64,000 nt of DNA from Fibrobacterota bacterium (GCA_023436145.1 JAEZKP010000095.1:1-64000); one strand, 5' to 3'; shown: positions 35,136 through 44,803, counted from the first letter of the stretch. Notes: generated by a model from the sequence alone, not told the origin. Made by a program: numbers and translations.

Positions 35136-37874
35136 ATGTTCCGTTCACTTTCTCTAATTGCTGCTGTATCTCTGAGTCTCACTCCCAGCATTTGGGCACT
35201 CTCAGGTACCAGAGGTACACCCCTGGGCGGTATGGGAACCGGATATGTTCGGTTTGATGCTACCACAGGTGATTTTACCGCCAGTGGAAAAACTCCTCCT
35301 GCTGCTGCAGATGGGTGGAATGGGGCTGATTATACACGTAAACCCTCCTCCAGCGGCTTTCATTTCTTTGCCAATGGCGAGTCGGTTACCAAAGCCAAAA
35401 CCACAGACGAGGATGCAAAGTGTCCTGCTTATTTTGCAGATTTTGGCAAAACTGGTGGAGTAAAATTTAAATTAACTGCATTTGGCCCTTATCTGCCCGG
35501 TGATGATCCGGAAAATTTTAAATTGGCTACTTCTCCTATGGCCTTTTTTGAGATTCTGGCGGTTAATGAAAATAGCGAGGCAGTTGATGTTGCTGCAGCG
35601 ATGGAATTTGCAAATGGCAACCTGCTGGGTGGGGCAGCTACCGGAGAAGCTACAAACGATAACAAGGCAGTCAGCTTTTCGGGAAGTCCGGAAAATGCCT
35701 ATCTGGCAGTCGATTGTGATGGATCTTCTCCCAAATTCAGTGCTGGCGCAATCGGTTCTTTTAAGACTGAAGGTACACTGGCAAATGGCAGTGGAAACCT
35801 GGTTGCCGCAAAATGCAATGTAGCAGCAGGGCAAAGTGTGCGATTCAAGTTTGTTCTTGCCTGGTGGAGAAAATATGAGTCTTCCAATACTTCCCGTTAC
35901 TCAAACTGGGATGGCAAAGAAAATTACTGGTACCATAACAATTATGAAAATTCCGAAAAGGTCGCCAAATTCGGTATAGAGAAATTTGATGCAGTAAAGA
36001 ACGGAATTACCTTATTAGTAAACCGTACCATGGCCTCAAATTTTCCGGAATGGTACAAAGACCGTTTGTTAAATAACACCTACCCTCTTATTCATAACTC
36101 GCAGGTCAGTAAAGATGGTCGTCTCGCTTTTTGGGAGGGGTTATACGGAATCATTGGAACCATCGATCAGGGGCAGCATGCAGCTCTCTTTTACACTTTC
36201 AACTGGCCTGAAGTGCAGTGGAAGGAGCTCAATTACTGGCGAAGCACTACTCGTCAGGGAACAAACGTTGGACAGATTCACCATGATTTTAATATCGGTA
36301 TAGATAATTTTCACAGCAACTCCCAAAGGGCTGCAGCACGTTTCATGTGCCCGTATAACGATCATGATAACAAAGATTACTGGTGGTTTCCAAATACCGA
36401 ATCATGGGCAGATCTTAATGTAATGTTCATTTTTAAAGCATATGAATTGATGATGGCAACTGGAAACAAGGATTCTGTTATCGCTTATTTCCCTGCAGTC
36501 AAGACAACCGCGGAACGGGTTTTAAAACAGGCTGCCGAATCGGGCGAAAATTCCAGACTGCCTCTGAAAAACCATAGTACATATGATGAGAGTAATGATG
36601 GCGGAAAAACTTTTAATCTATCGCCTGAATATAACGGCGGAATCTCACTGGCCTGTTATCAGGCGGTTGCTGAAATGGCTAAATTCATCGGTGAAGATGA
36701 TATTGCTGATGAATATATGGAATATTTTGAAGAGGGAAAAACCCAGTACTATAACCTGTATGCAAAAGATATAAGTTCAAACAACTATGCTAAAGGTAGA
36801 GACTGTTCTGAAGGTGATGTTGCTGGTTACAGCTGGGCGAATTATCTGTGTCTTAAACCTGTGATGGATAGTGGCTTTATTGCAGCAGCCAATGCTAAGC
36901 TTTGGAGCTATTATAGCAACCGCACCGAGAGTAATGTCGATGCTTTACGCGCAAAACTAGGTAAATGGGGTTTTTACACTTGCGATCACTGGGGTGGTAC
37001 AGAGATCGCCACCGGTAATCCGGACAGAGCATTGGTGATTCACAAATGGGATTGGGAGTATTATTATCAAAATTCTCCGGCAATGATCTATTGGCAAACC
37101 CTCAGAAAAGAATCAGGGCATAATAAATCCCAATATGCATCCTATATGACCGGTCCCACCGTTTGGCGTTCTTATTTCCAGATGATTGGTTATATGATTG
37201 ATAATGCCAATAAACGGCTCTGGATAAGACCCAGAATTCCATCAGACATGAACGGTAAGATCGAAAATGCACTCCTGCTTAATCCAAAATGTTTTGGAAC
37301 TCTCAATTATGATGAGAACAAAGTGGAAACCCGAACTCAGTCTATGAGTATCTCTTTTGATAAACCAGTTTCCATTAAAGAATTCGTACTGAAAAACAAC
37401 ACCGGAATCGATGAACCTGGAGTGGCTATCCTCAATAGTGGCTCAAAAGTTACCATACAGAAAGTTAAAGCGGAAGGCTCCGGTTATGAAAAAAATATCC
37501 GGGTTACCCTTGCTGACCAAATCGAAATCGGACCAGAAGGAGTAAAAATCGAAGTCTTTGCCGGATCGGTGGGTGCCAAAAATATTCATGCTGTGTATCC
37601 GGTTTATTCGCTTGGGTTACAGACTGCTTACCTGCGGGCAGGAAACAATGTCCGATTCACTGTTAATCATCCCGGATCTGTAGCTATGGAGCTGTTAAGC
37701 CTTAATGGAGCCAAAATTGGCACCATTATGCAGAAAAATTTATCCACTGGAAACCATAGCTTTGTATGGAATGGTAAAACTCTTGAAGGTAAAGGTGTGG
37801 CTTCAACTATGGCACTTCTTCGTCTCTCAAATGATGGTAAATCTGTAACCAGAGCTGTAATGATAGTTAAGTAG
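35136..37874 (+). CDS. GH116-type beta-glycosidase, second copy
   Basis: The 912-residue paralog of the 31079 product has the same order: signal peptide, GH116 N-terminal domain (GTPLGGMGTGYV), catalytic toroid (WYKDRLLNNTYPL, GQIHHDFN, EYNGGISLACYQAVAEM) and a C-terminal sandwich that resembles FlgD-type Ig or type IX tails (GNHSFVWNGKTLEGKGV). The N-terminal region differs most from the first copy, suggesting a different substrate or linkage. The ATG at 35136 has GGGGGGAG just ahead; a TTG twelve bases upstream is also in frame. Only about 40 bases separate it from the preceding terminator. Confidence 0.8.
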   Translation: MFRSLSLIAAVSLSLTPSIWALSGTRGTPLGGMGTGYVRFDATTGDFTASGKTPPAAADGWNGADYTRKPSSSGFHFFANGESVTKAKTTDEDAKCPAYFADFGKTGGVKFKLTAFGPYLPGDDPENFKLATSPMAFFEILAVNENSEAVDVAAAMEFANGNLLGGAATGEATNDNKAVSFSGSPENAYLAVDCDGSSPKFSAGAIGSFKTEGTLANGSGNLVAAKCNVAAGQSVRFKFVLAWWRKYESSNTSRYSNWDGKENYWYHNNYENSEKVAKFGIEKFDAVKNGITLLVNRTMASNFPEWYKDRLLNNTYPLIHNSQVSKDGRLAFWEGLYGIIGTIDQGQHAALFYTFNWPEVQWKELNYWRSTTRQGTNVGQIHHDFNIGIDNFHSNSQRAAARFMCPYNDHDNKDYWWFPNTESWADLNVMFIFKAYELMMATGNKDSVIAYFPAVKTTAERVLKQAAESGENSRLPLKNHSTYDESNDGGKTFNLSPEYNGGISLACYQAVAEMAKFIGEDDIADEYMEYFEEGKTQYYNLYAKDISSNNYAKGRDCSEGDVAGYSWANYLCLKPVMDSGFIAAANAKLWSYYSNRTESNVDALRAKLGKWGFYTCDHWGGTEIATGNPDRALVIHKWDWEYYYQNSPAMIYWQTLRKESGHNKSQYASYMTGPTVWRSYFQMIGYMIDNANKRLWIRPRIPSDMNGKIENALLLNPKCFGTLNYDENKVETRTQSMSISFDKPVSIKEFVLKNNTGIDEPGVAILNSGSKVTIQKVKAEGSGYEKNIRVTLADQIEIGPEGVKIEVFAGSVGAKNIHAVYPVYSLGLQTAYLRAGNNVRFTVNHPGSVAMELLSLNGAKIGTIMQKNLSTGNHSFVWNGKTLEGKGVASTMALLRLSNDGKSVTRAVMIVK

Positions 37875-37902
37875 TATCTCTGTTGAATGAAAAATATCCA
37901 AA

Positions 37903-37935
37903 AAAGATGCAGGCAAACGCCTGTATCTTTTTTTT
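37903..37935 (+). terminator. Terminator after second GH116 gene
   Basis: AAAGATGCAGGC (37903-37914) pairs with GCCTGTATCTTT (37919-37930), with one G-T wobble, around a four-base loop and followed by more T. Confidence 0.85.
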
Positions 37936-38287
37936 TGACCTGTCAAAATCTTCCAAATACGACTTCTGCACATTTCATGTTGCTTCGATGCGATACTGCT
38001 GGATTATAGCAGGAAAACTGCATTATTTCTGCCTGATTTCGCTGCTATTGTTATGTGTTTCCTTTCTCACTCCAGCTCAGAAGGAAACCCTATGCAAATA
38101 TGCCGACCAGATCGGATTGAATATCGGTGTGGTTATGGGGACTCAAGTTGTTATGCTCTGATAGCCAGAAAATAAATATGGTTTTCTATAATTCCGGCAA
38201 TATTTATTTTAATGAAAGTTGATGAAAAACTTGACTTGTAAATGTCACTTTATAAACATAATTTCTTAAAAATCAGGGACTTAGAAG
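37936..38287. other. Intergenic with gene remnant
   Basis: Between the terminator and galM there is a possible hydrolase remnant (37988-38161) and then about 125 bases of AT-rich sequence that should hold the galM promoter. I see no RNA or repeat. Confidence 0.45.
37988..38161 (+). pseudogene. Possible remnant of a GH10-like gene start
   Basis: The frame from ATG 37988 encodes 57 residues: a strongly hydrophobic signal-like segment (LHYFCLISLLLLCVSFLTPAQ), then KETLCKYADQIGLNIGVVMG, which resembles the first strand and helix of GH10 xylanases (a pattern like LRdLAdkrGl-IGtAV). It then stops, and no continuation appears in any frame before galM. There is no ribosome site. I read it as the left end of a deleted xylanase gene; chance similarity is possible because the match is short. 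Confidence 0.35.
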
Positions 38288-39328
38288 ATGAAAATAACCA
38301 GCAGCCATTTTGGAAAAACCGCCCAGGGCGAATCGGTTACACTTTTCACACTGGAAAATAACCGTAACTTATCGGTAAAAATCTCCAATTATGGAGCAAC
38401 TGTGACTTCAATTCTATGCCCTGATAAACATGGTACGATAGCTGATGTGGCATTAGGGTTTGATAATCTGCAGCAATATCTCTCGGAACATCCGTATTTC
38501 GGGGTTACCTGCGGCCGTTATGCAAATCGTATCGCGAAAGGAGTATTTGCACTTGAAGGTAGAAAGTATGTGCTTCCGGTAAACAATGGAGCTAATTCAC
38601 TTCATGGCGGCTTCAAGGGGTTTCACACGGTGGTGTGGCATGCGGTTCCTTTTAAAAGCAGCGAAGAAGTAGGCGTGAAACTCACCTATTTAAGCAAGGA
38701 CGGAGAAGAGGGATATCCGGGAAATCTACTGGTCAAGCTAGTCTATTCTATAAATGATCTTAATGAGTTGAAAATCTCCTACACTGCAGAGACCGATGCA
38801 CCCACGGTGGTAAATCTTACTAACCATACATACTTCAATCTAAACGGGTGCAGGGAAACGGTTCTGGATCATATAATGACTATCAATGCGGATAAGTACA
38901 CTGAAGTAGATTCTGAAGCTATTCCTACAGGGAAGCTGCCTGATGTCAATGGGACTGCATTTGATTTCAGGAAAGCGAAAAGGGTTAGTGATGATATCGA
39001 AAAAGCTGGTGGATATGATCATAACTTCGTATTGAATAAGTCTAATGAGAATGAATTGTCTTATGCAGGTGTGGTTTACGATCCAGATAGTGGCAGAACA
39101 TTGGAAGCATTCACCACCGAGCCTGGCATGCAATTTTATTCAGCTAATTTCCTTGATGGATCTATTAAAGGAAAAAGTGGTGTGCAATATAAAAAGCATT
39201 ATGGTTTCTGCTGGGAAACTCAGCACTTTCCTGACTCTCCTAACCAGAACCATTTCCCTTCAACCAGGTTATATCCCGGAGAGCATTATAATCAGCTTAC
39301 CGTATACCGTTTTGGAATAAAAGAGTAA
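38288..39328 (+). CDS. galM: Aldose 1-epimerase (mutarotase)
   Basis: GalM interconverts alpha and beta anomers of free aldoses. The 346-residue protein has the family landmarks: GVTCGRYANRIAKG near 80, NSLHGG near 100, catalytic His in VNLTNHTYFNLNG near 175, and the C-terminal FPSTRLYPGEHY with the catalytic Glu region. It is cytoplasmic, without a signal peptide. Placed next to xylose and xylan genes, it probably serves sugars freed from hemicellulose. The ribosome site is weak. Confidence 0.93.
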   Translation: MKITSSHFGKTAQGESVTLFTLENNRNLSVKISNYGATVTSILCPDKHGTIADVALGFDNLQQYLSEHPYFGVTCGRYANRIAKGVFALEGRKYVLPVNNGANSLHGGFKGFHTVVWHAVPFKSSEEVGVKLTYLSKDGEEGYPGNLLVKLVYSINDLNELKISYTAETDAPTVVNLTNHTYFNLNGCRETVLDHIMTINADKYTEVDSEAIPTGKLPDVNGTAFDFRKAKRVSDDIEKAGGYDHNFVLNKSNENELSYAGVVYDPDSGRTLEAFTTEPGMQFYSANFLDGSIKGKSGVQYKKHYGFCWETQHFPDSPNQNHFPSTRLYPGEHYNQLTVYRFGIKE

Positions 39329-39357
39329 CTGAAAAAACTCTCATTGAGCGGGACAAT

Positions 39358-39387
39358 GAAGGCTGGTTCCGGAGATTGCCGGCTTTC
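39358..39387. terminator. Weak hairpin between converging galM and purU
   Basis: GAAGGCTGG (39358-39366) can pair with CCGGCTTTC (39379-39387) with two G-T wobbles. It overlaps the purU stop codon and lies past galM, so it might end both transcripts, but there is no long T-run. Confidence 0.35.
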
Positions 39388-40261
39388 AATTAAACACTAT
39401 TGTCCGGTTTTCATAAACTAAAGTCATGTGATTGATATGCTGCCAGATAGCTCTGGCCAGCACCGTTTTTTCCACATCCTGTCCTTTTCTGATCAGATCC
39501 TCTATAGAATGCTTATGGGTGACTCTGACCACATCCTGTTCGATGATGGGGCCGGCATCCAGCTCTGTAGTTACATAATGCCCGGTTGCACCAATCAGTT
39601 TAACTCCCCGTTCAAATGCTGAATGATAAGGTTTTGCCCCGGGAAATGCCGGAAGAAATGAGTGGTGAATGTTAATGATCGGTTTACCAAAGCTGCTTAT
39701 GAAATTTCCGGAGAGTATCTGCATATATCTTGCCAGCACAATAAAATCGATATTGTGCTGCTGAAGTAACTGGAGCTGTATCTGCTCCTGCTCTGCTTTG
39801 TTGTTCTCATTTACCTGGATATGGTGAAAGTCAATTCCATAAAGTCTGGCAACCGGCTCCAGAACTTTGTGATTACTGATAATAAGCGGAATTTCTATTT
39901 GCCATTCGCCGGAAACATAGCGGGATAAAACATCATAGAAACAATGGGAAATTTTAGAGACGAAAATCGCGGCACGCTGAACTTTATCTGAAAAATGAAG
40001 TTCGGAATGCATTTGGAATGCATTCCCGATGGAATACTGGAAATATTTTAAAATTTCCAGATCCGGTATGCTGAAACCTTCCAGTTCCCATTCAACCCGC
40101 ATGAAAAATACCTTTTTTTCTATATCTACATGCTGATCAAGGTGAATTATATTACCATTATTTTTATGAAGGAAATCGGTTACAGATGCAACGATTCCCC
40201 TTTTATCCGGACAGTGAATCAGAAGTACTGCAGTGCGGTTTTTTTCTTTTGCTTTTTCCAT
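39386..40261 (-). CDS. purU: Formyltetrahydrofolate deformylase
   Basis: PurU hydrolyses 10-formyl-tetrahydrofolate to formate and tetrahydrofolate, balancing one-carbon pools. The 291-residue protein has an N-terminal ACT domain (about 10-85, HCPDKRGIVASVTDFL) and a formyltransferase-type hydrolase domain with RYMQILSGNF and INIHHSFLPAFPGAKPYHSAFERG, carrying the Asn/His pair and later the Asp of TTELDAGPIIEQD. It stands alone and has a weak ribosome site. It may be relevant to the corrinoid methyl-transfer cluster only as a general one-carbon enzyme. Confidence 0.93.
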   Translation of the reverse strand: MEKAKEKNRTAVLLIHCPDKRGIVASVTDFLHKNNGNIIHLDQHVDIEKKVFFMRVEWELEGFSIPDLEILKYFQYSIGNAFQMHSELHFSDKVQRAAIFVSKISHCFYDVLSRYVSGEWQIEIPLIISNHKVLEPVARLYGIDFHHIQVNENNKAEQEQIQLQLLQQHNIDFIVLARYMQILSGNFISSFGKPIINIHHSFLPAFPGAKPYHSAFERGVKLIGATGHYVTTELDAGPIIEQDVVRVTHKHSIEDLIRKGQDVEKTVLARAIWQHINHMTLVYENRTIVFN

Positions 40262-40566
40262 GGTTTTTTCAATAAAGGCTTTTGTGGTTATTCATCATCT
40301 CTTAAGCGCTGATTATTCACTGATATCGAAAATACAAGTAATGGAGTCAGAAAAACAATAAAAATCAGCAGATTTCACCTGTTGGATCTGCCTATGTTGG
40401 ACTAAGTAAAATATCGGAATGTATGAAAACCGGGAAACAGAAAATTAGTAAAAATCAGATCTGATTTTAACATGTGCTGAAGTTAATATTTATATTCCAC
40501 CCAAAGGCTCAGGTTTTGAAAATATAAAATCCGGAATTCACTGATAAAAACATCAGGAAATATCTT
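40262..40566. other. Intergenic, divergent purU / glycosyltransferase
   Basis: About 300 AT-rich bases separate the divergent genes. No operator-like palindrome, RNA or repeat stands out. Confidence 0.45.
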
Positions 40567-41484
40567 ATGGAATTTCGATACAATACATTTTCTCTTTTAA
40601 AGAAATATTTTGAAAATATTAATGAAAGACTTACTATTCGGGATAAACGGTATAAAAAAAAGGAAATTCTGGGAAAAATTTTTTGTGAAGTATTAAATAC
40701 CCCGTCTTGCAAATGTAATTCTGATGCAAAAACAGAGATTCATTCATTGACTGCACATCATCATCTGTTTATGTACATAACTGCAATTAAGTCGCTGCTG
40801 AGATATTATGACAACATTGCATTAGTAGTTCACGATGATGGGAGTTTAACTTATCAGGATTCGCTTCTATTAAAAAAGCATATAGCAGGCATAAGGATTG
40901 AAAACAGAAAAGAAGCTGATATTAAAATGGAAAAAATGTTAAATGGCTTCCCCAGTTCCAGAAAATACCGACGTAACATAATCAATTCCATGGAGCTTTT
41001 CGATAATATACTCTTATCCGGGTCTGATAAAATAATAACAATGAATTCGGATGTGCTCTTTCTTTCAGAACCTCATGAACTGATAAACTGGATCTGTAAC
41101 GGAACCGGTGAACTGATGAGTGTCTATGAAGAACAACCAAAAAACCAGAAGGAGTTTTTGGCTGAACACGCATGCACATTTCCACCACATGTAACCATCT
41201 GTTTAACTTGCTTGTATAAATCTGTTTTTAATTTTGATGTAGTTGAAAATGCTTTGGCGGATTCAAACCCGGACTGGTTTACTGGCCAGAATATGTATCC
41301 TCTTTTGTTTAGTTATAAACTTACGGAATACCCATTGTCATTCTTTAATAAGAAAACCTATCAGGCTTCGGGTGTTTTTTCTGAGGGCGCAACATTCAGG
41401 CATTACTGGACTAGTACCGGATCTTTTATCAGTGTTCAAACAATCGATAGCTCAAGAATGATAAGTGAGTTTGGTAGAATCTGA
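40567..41484 (+). CDS. Putative GT-A type glycosyltransferase
   Basis: The 305-residue cytoplasmic protein shows a pattern like nucleotide-sugar transferases of the GT-A fold: a central ALVVHDDGSLTYQD segment and MNSDVLFLSEPHEL, where the NSDV stretch stands where a DxD metal-binding motif is expected. I cannot name a family. It begins a three-gene group with a nucleotide-sugar epimerase and a PIG-L deacetylase, which suggests a glycan-modifying function. AGGAAA lies upstream. Confidence 0.55.
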   Translation: MEFRYNTFSLLKKYFENINERLTIRDKRYKKKEILGKIFCEVLNTPSCKCNSDAKTEIHSLTAHHHLFMYITAIKSLLRYYDNIALVVHDDGSLTYQDSLLLKKHIAGIRIENRKEADIKMEKMLNGFPSSRKYRRNIINSMELFDNILLSGSDKIITMNSDVLFLSEPHELINWICNGTGELMSVYEEQPKNQKEFLAEHACTFPPHVTICLTCLYKSVFNFDVVENALADSNPDWFTGQNMYPLLFSYKLTEYPLSFFNKKTYQASGVFSEGATFRHYWTSTGSFISVQTIDSSRMISEFGRI

Positions 41485-41519
41485 TTGTATAACTGATTAT
41501 ACTCGAAAAGGAATGGATT

Positions 41520-42473
41520 ATGCGTATACTGATCACTGGGGGAAGAGGTACGATTGGAAATGTACTTACTTATCAACTCCGCAAAAAGGGGTATGATGTA
41601 TGGACTTGTGATCTTGCCCATCATTATGATGCCAGGCATATAAGATGTGATGTGGCCGGATATCGTAATTTATTAAACCTGTTTGAAAGTAAATCTTTTG
41701 ACTTCGTTTTTCACCTCGCTGCAGAATACGGAAGGTGGAATGGCGAGGATTACTATGAGCAATTGTGGAGATCTAATGTAATCGGAACAAAAAATATCCT
41801 GCGCCTGCAGGAACAATTCGGGTTCAGGCTTGTTTTTACAAGCACCTCAGAGGTTTATGGTGATATTGATGATGTGATGTCTGAGGACCTGATGGAAAAA
41901 GTTGAAATCAGACAGCTTAACGACTATGCAATCAGTAAATGGGTTAATGAACTGCAGATCCTGAATTCAGCTTCAATGCATGGAATTAAAGCTGTACGCG
42001 TCAGACTCTTTAATACATACGGCCCAGGTGAATATTACACTGATTACCGAAGTGCCATCTGCAGATTCATCTATTCTGCACTCACCGATAAACCTTATAC
42101 TGTTTATCTTAACCACTCCAGGTCTTCTGTATTTATTAGTGATACTGTAAACACCTTAACAGCAATTATCGGTAATTTTATCCCTGGTGAAGTGTACAAT
42201 ATCGGTGGGGGAGAAAACCATACAATGAAAGAAATCTCGGATTTCATTCTCTCTTATCTGGGGAAAAATGATTCCCTTGTAACCTACCTGGAAACTGAAC
42301 CTTTCACAACCCGTGATAAAAAAATCAGCATAGAGAAAGCTAAACGTGATCTCAATTACAGCCCTGTTGTTTCACTTAAAGACGGGCTCACCAGAACTAT
42401 TGACTGGATGAGACAAGTGTATCTAAGCAGGGAAAATGCTGATCCTGTTGCTTTCATTGGGGACTACTTATGA
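41520..42473 (+). CDS. NAD-dependent nucleotide-sugar epimerase/dehydratase
   Basis: An extended short-chain dehydrogenase of 317 residues: GGRGTIG Rossmann loop (7-13), HLAAE near 66, the Ser in TSTSEVYG near 113, the YxxxK pair in DYAISKW near 140, and RLFNTYGPGEYY near 165. Members epimerise or dehydrate UDP- or GDP-sugars; the exact substrate cannot be read from sequence. It overlaps the next gene by four bases (ATGA), so the two are translationally coupled. Confidence 0.85.
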   Translation: MRILITGGRGTIGNVLTYQLRKKGYDVWTCDLAHHYDARHIRCDVAGYRNLLNLFESKSFDFVFHLAAEYGRWNGEDYYEQLWRSNVIGTKNILRLQEQFGFRLVFTSTSEVYGDIDDVMSEDLMEKVEIRQLNDYAISKWVNELQILNSASMHGIKAVRVRLFNTYGPGEYYTDYRSAICRFIYSALTDKPYTVYLNHSRSSVFISDTVNTLTAIIGNFIPGEVYNIGGGENHTMKEISDFILSYLGKNDSLVTYLETEPFTTRDKKISIEKAKRDLNYSPVVSLKDGLTRTIDWMRQVYLSRENADPVAFIGDYL

Positions 42474-43105
42474 ATGTTCTGGCTATTGGCGCACATCATG
42501 ACGACATTGAGCTTGGATGCGGAGGAACTATTGCCCGTTTAAACAGGGAAGGGCATAGTACATTTGGTATAATATTGACGAATTCCGAAACTCATTATCC
42601 GATTCGTTCAATTCATCGCACCAGCACTCAGGCAAAAGATGAGGCAGAAAAAGCTGCTGAGGTTATCGGATTAAAACTGATCTACCTTCAAACCCAGCAT
42701 ATAGATAATGGTAAATTAACCTATGATGTAAATCTGATGCGTAAAATTGAACAGGTTATTGTGGATTACAATATTACTATGGTTTTTTCGCACTGGAGAT
42801 CAGATCTTAATACCGATCATGAAGCTGCAGCGAAATTATCCATCACTGCAGCCAGACATGTTCCAAATGTGCTTATGTATAGAAGCAACTGGTATCAGCC
42901 ATCGCTACCCTTCAATCCACTGTTTTCTGTGGATATTTCTGATACTATCAATCTTAAAAAGGAAGCACTTGAATGTTATGTCTCTGAGATCACAAATCGT
43001 GGCCGGGCGTGGATTGATTCCTTTTTGGATTATAACCGGAGTTCAGGATTTAGAATTGATAAACAATATGCTGAAGTCTTTGAACCATTGAAATACCAGC
43101 TATAA
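42470..43105 (+). CDS. PIG-L/LmbE family deacetylase
   Basis: This 211-residue protein has the zinc-binding AHHDD (about 8-12, GAHHDDIELGCGGT) and the later TDHEAA histidine of the family that de-N-acetylates GlcNAc conjugates. There is no signal peptide, so it acts in the cytoplasm, presumably on the nucleotide sugar or glycan handled by the two genes before it. It starts within the stop codon of the epimerase gene. Confidence 0.85.
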   Translation: MNVLAIGAHHDDIELGCGGTIARLNREGHSTFGIILTNSETHYPIRSIHRTSTQAKDEAEKAAEVIGLKLIYLQTQHIDNGKLTYDVNLMRKIEQVIVDYNITMVFSHWRSDLNTDHEAAAKLSITAARHVPNVLMYRSNWYQPSLPFNPLFSVDISDTINLKKEALECYVSEITNRGRAWIDSFLDYNRSSGFRIDKQYAEVFEPLKYQL

Positions 43106-43258
43106 TGCCTTGTTTTTACTTCGGTTTGTATACCAGTGTCTTTCTATTCACAGTCGTTTTCGGCAAAAAAGAGGAAATCTCTGCAAGTAGCAGTATTTAT
43201 TTTCAAAAATTCGGATTAGCCGGTCATTTTTCTCATATTGAAACAAGAGGCAAATTTG

Positions 43259-44245
43259 GTGGTAATGTTTAAAAGATTTTTACTCTGTTCAAGCCTGTTT
43301 CTGGCAGGATTTGTGGGCTGTTCCAAGCAGGACAAAACCAGACCCCAGGTAGTATTGAAACTTGCTCACAGCCTGGATATTAATCATCCGGTTCACATGG
43401 CTATGGAATTTATGGCTCAAAGAGTTTTCCAGAAATCGGCAGGACGAATGAGAGTGGAGATATTTCCAAGTGAACAGTTGGGCAACGAGAAAGAATGTAT
43501 TGAAGCGCTTCAATTGGGATTTCTGGCTATGACCAAAGTTTCTGTTGCTCCTATGGAAGGTTTTGTACCGAAAATGAAAATCTTCGGTATTCCTTATCTG
43601 TTTAGAAATAGTGAGCATTATTGGAAAGTACTTAACGGTCCAGTAGGAAAAGAACTGCTTCTTGCCGGTGAAGCAAAAAGACTGCGTGGGCTTTGCTACT
43701 ATGATGCCGGGTCCAGAAGCTTCTATGCAAAAAAACAGATTGGAGGTCCGGCTGACCTGAAAGGAATGAAAATCCGGGTCATGAATAGTGCCATGTCCAT
43801 GAAAATGATCTCTGCTATGGGAGGTTCTCCAACACCGATGCCCTGGGGTGAACTCTATACCTCACTTGAACAGGGCGTGGTTGATGCTGCCGAGAACAAC
43901 ACCCCCTCTTTTCGTACCTCCAGGCATTATGAAGTATGCAGATACTATTCTTTAGATGAACACACCAGACTTCCTGATATCCTGGTTATCAGTACCCGTA
44001 TCTGGAACAGTTTAAGTAATGAATTTCAGCAGATTTTGCAGGAATCTGTGGATGAGTCAGTTGACTATCAGCGTAAAATCTGGGATGAAGCAGAAAAAAA
44101 AGATCTGGAAACAATAAAGCAGGCCGGGGTTCAGGTTTATATTCCTGATAAGCAGCTCTTTCAGGAATCGGTAAAAAGTGTGTGGAAAGAATTTGAGCAA
44201 ACTGAAATAGGACAACTGATACGACAGATCCAGGAGGTGAAGTAA
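43259..44245 (+). CDS. dctP: TRAP transporter substrate-binding lipoprotein (DctP)
   Basis: The DctP component captures an organic acid in the periplasm for a sodium-driven TRAP transporter. The lipobox LFLAGFVGC makes it a lipoprotein. Family landmarks include KLAHSLDINHPVHMAM, FPSEQLGNEKE, the RxxNS region (KIRVMNSAM, whose Arg binds the substrate carboxylate) and MPWGELYTSLEQGVVDAAEN. A GTG at 43259 has AGAGG eight bases ahead; an ATG at 43265 is the alternative. The glucuronate isomerase downstream suggests a uronic acid, possibly methylglucuronate, as substrate. Confidence 0.9.
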   Translation: MVMFKRFLLCSSLFLAGFVGCSKQDKTRPQVVLKLAHSLDINHPVHMAMEFMAQRVFQKSAGRMRVEIFPSEQLGNEKECIEALQLGFLAMTKVSVAPMEGFVPKMKIFGIPYLFRNSEHYWKVLNGPVGKELLLAGEAKRLRGLCYYDAGSRSFYAKKQIGGPADLKGMKIRVMNSAMSMKMISAMGGSPTPMPWGELYTSLEQGVVDAAENNTPSFRTSRHYEVCRYYSLDEHTRLPDILVISTRIWNSLSNEFQQILQESVDESVDYQRKIWDEAEKKDLETIKQAGVQVYIPDKQLFQESVKSVWKEFEQTEIGQLIRQIQEVK

Positions 44246-44247
44246 GC

Positions 44248-44802
44248 ATGTTTGCATCTATAAAGAAAAATCTGGACCGTTTGCTTGAGTGGCTGCTCAT
44301 TGTAGTAATGGCAGTACTTGTTGTTGATGTATTATGGCAGGTTTTTGCCCGACTGATTCTTAAAAACCCCAGTAAATGGACTGAAGAGCTGGCTGTATTT
44401 ATGTTAATCTGGGTGGCTTTACTTGGCTCTGCAGTTGCTTTGGGCCATGGCGCACATCTGGGAATCGATTATTTTGTCAGTAAATTGCCTTCACGAGTAA
44501 GACTCTGTAGCGAAATTATTGTTTTTTTGTGTATCTCCCTTTTCTCTCTTCTGGTAATGGTTGTCGGTGGAGTCGATCTGGTTTCAAGTACTTTGCAGCT
44601 CAAGCAGCTCTCACCGGCTCTTGGTGTAAAGGTGGGATATGTTTATCTGGCAGTACCTATCAGTGGCTTTTTTATCCTTCTTTATTCAGGGGTTGCCCTG
44701 GTTGAACGAGTCGGAGGAATATTCAAACCTGAAGCTATTGTGAGAAGTGAACCGGTAAAAACAGCAGAAAAAACCCCTGTTATTGAAAAGAAAGGAACCT
44801 GA
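44248..44802 (+). CDS. dctQ: TRAP transporter small permease (DctQ)
   Basis: The 184-residue small membrane subunit has four predicted transmembrane segments, the family WTEELAVFMLIWVALLGSAVAL region near 45-66 and an extra hydrophilic C-terminal tail of about 25 residues. AGGAGGT lies inside the end of dctP, two bases before its stop region, so translation is coupled. Confidence 0.9.
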   Translation: MFASIKKNLDRLLEWLLIVVMAVLVVDVLWQVFARLILKNPSKWTEELAVFMLIWVALLGSAVALGHGAHLGIDYFVSKLPSRVRLCSEIIVFLCISLFSLLVMVVGGVDLVSSTLQLKQLSPALGVKVGYVYLAVPISGFFILLYSGVALVERVGGIFKPEAIVRSEPVKTAEKTPVIEKKGT

Positions 44803-44803
44803 A

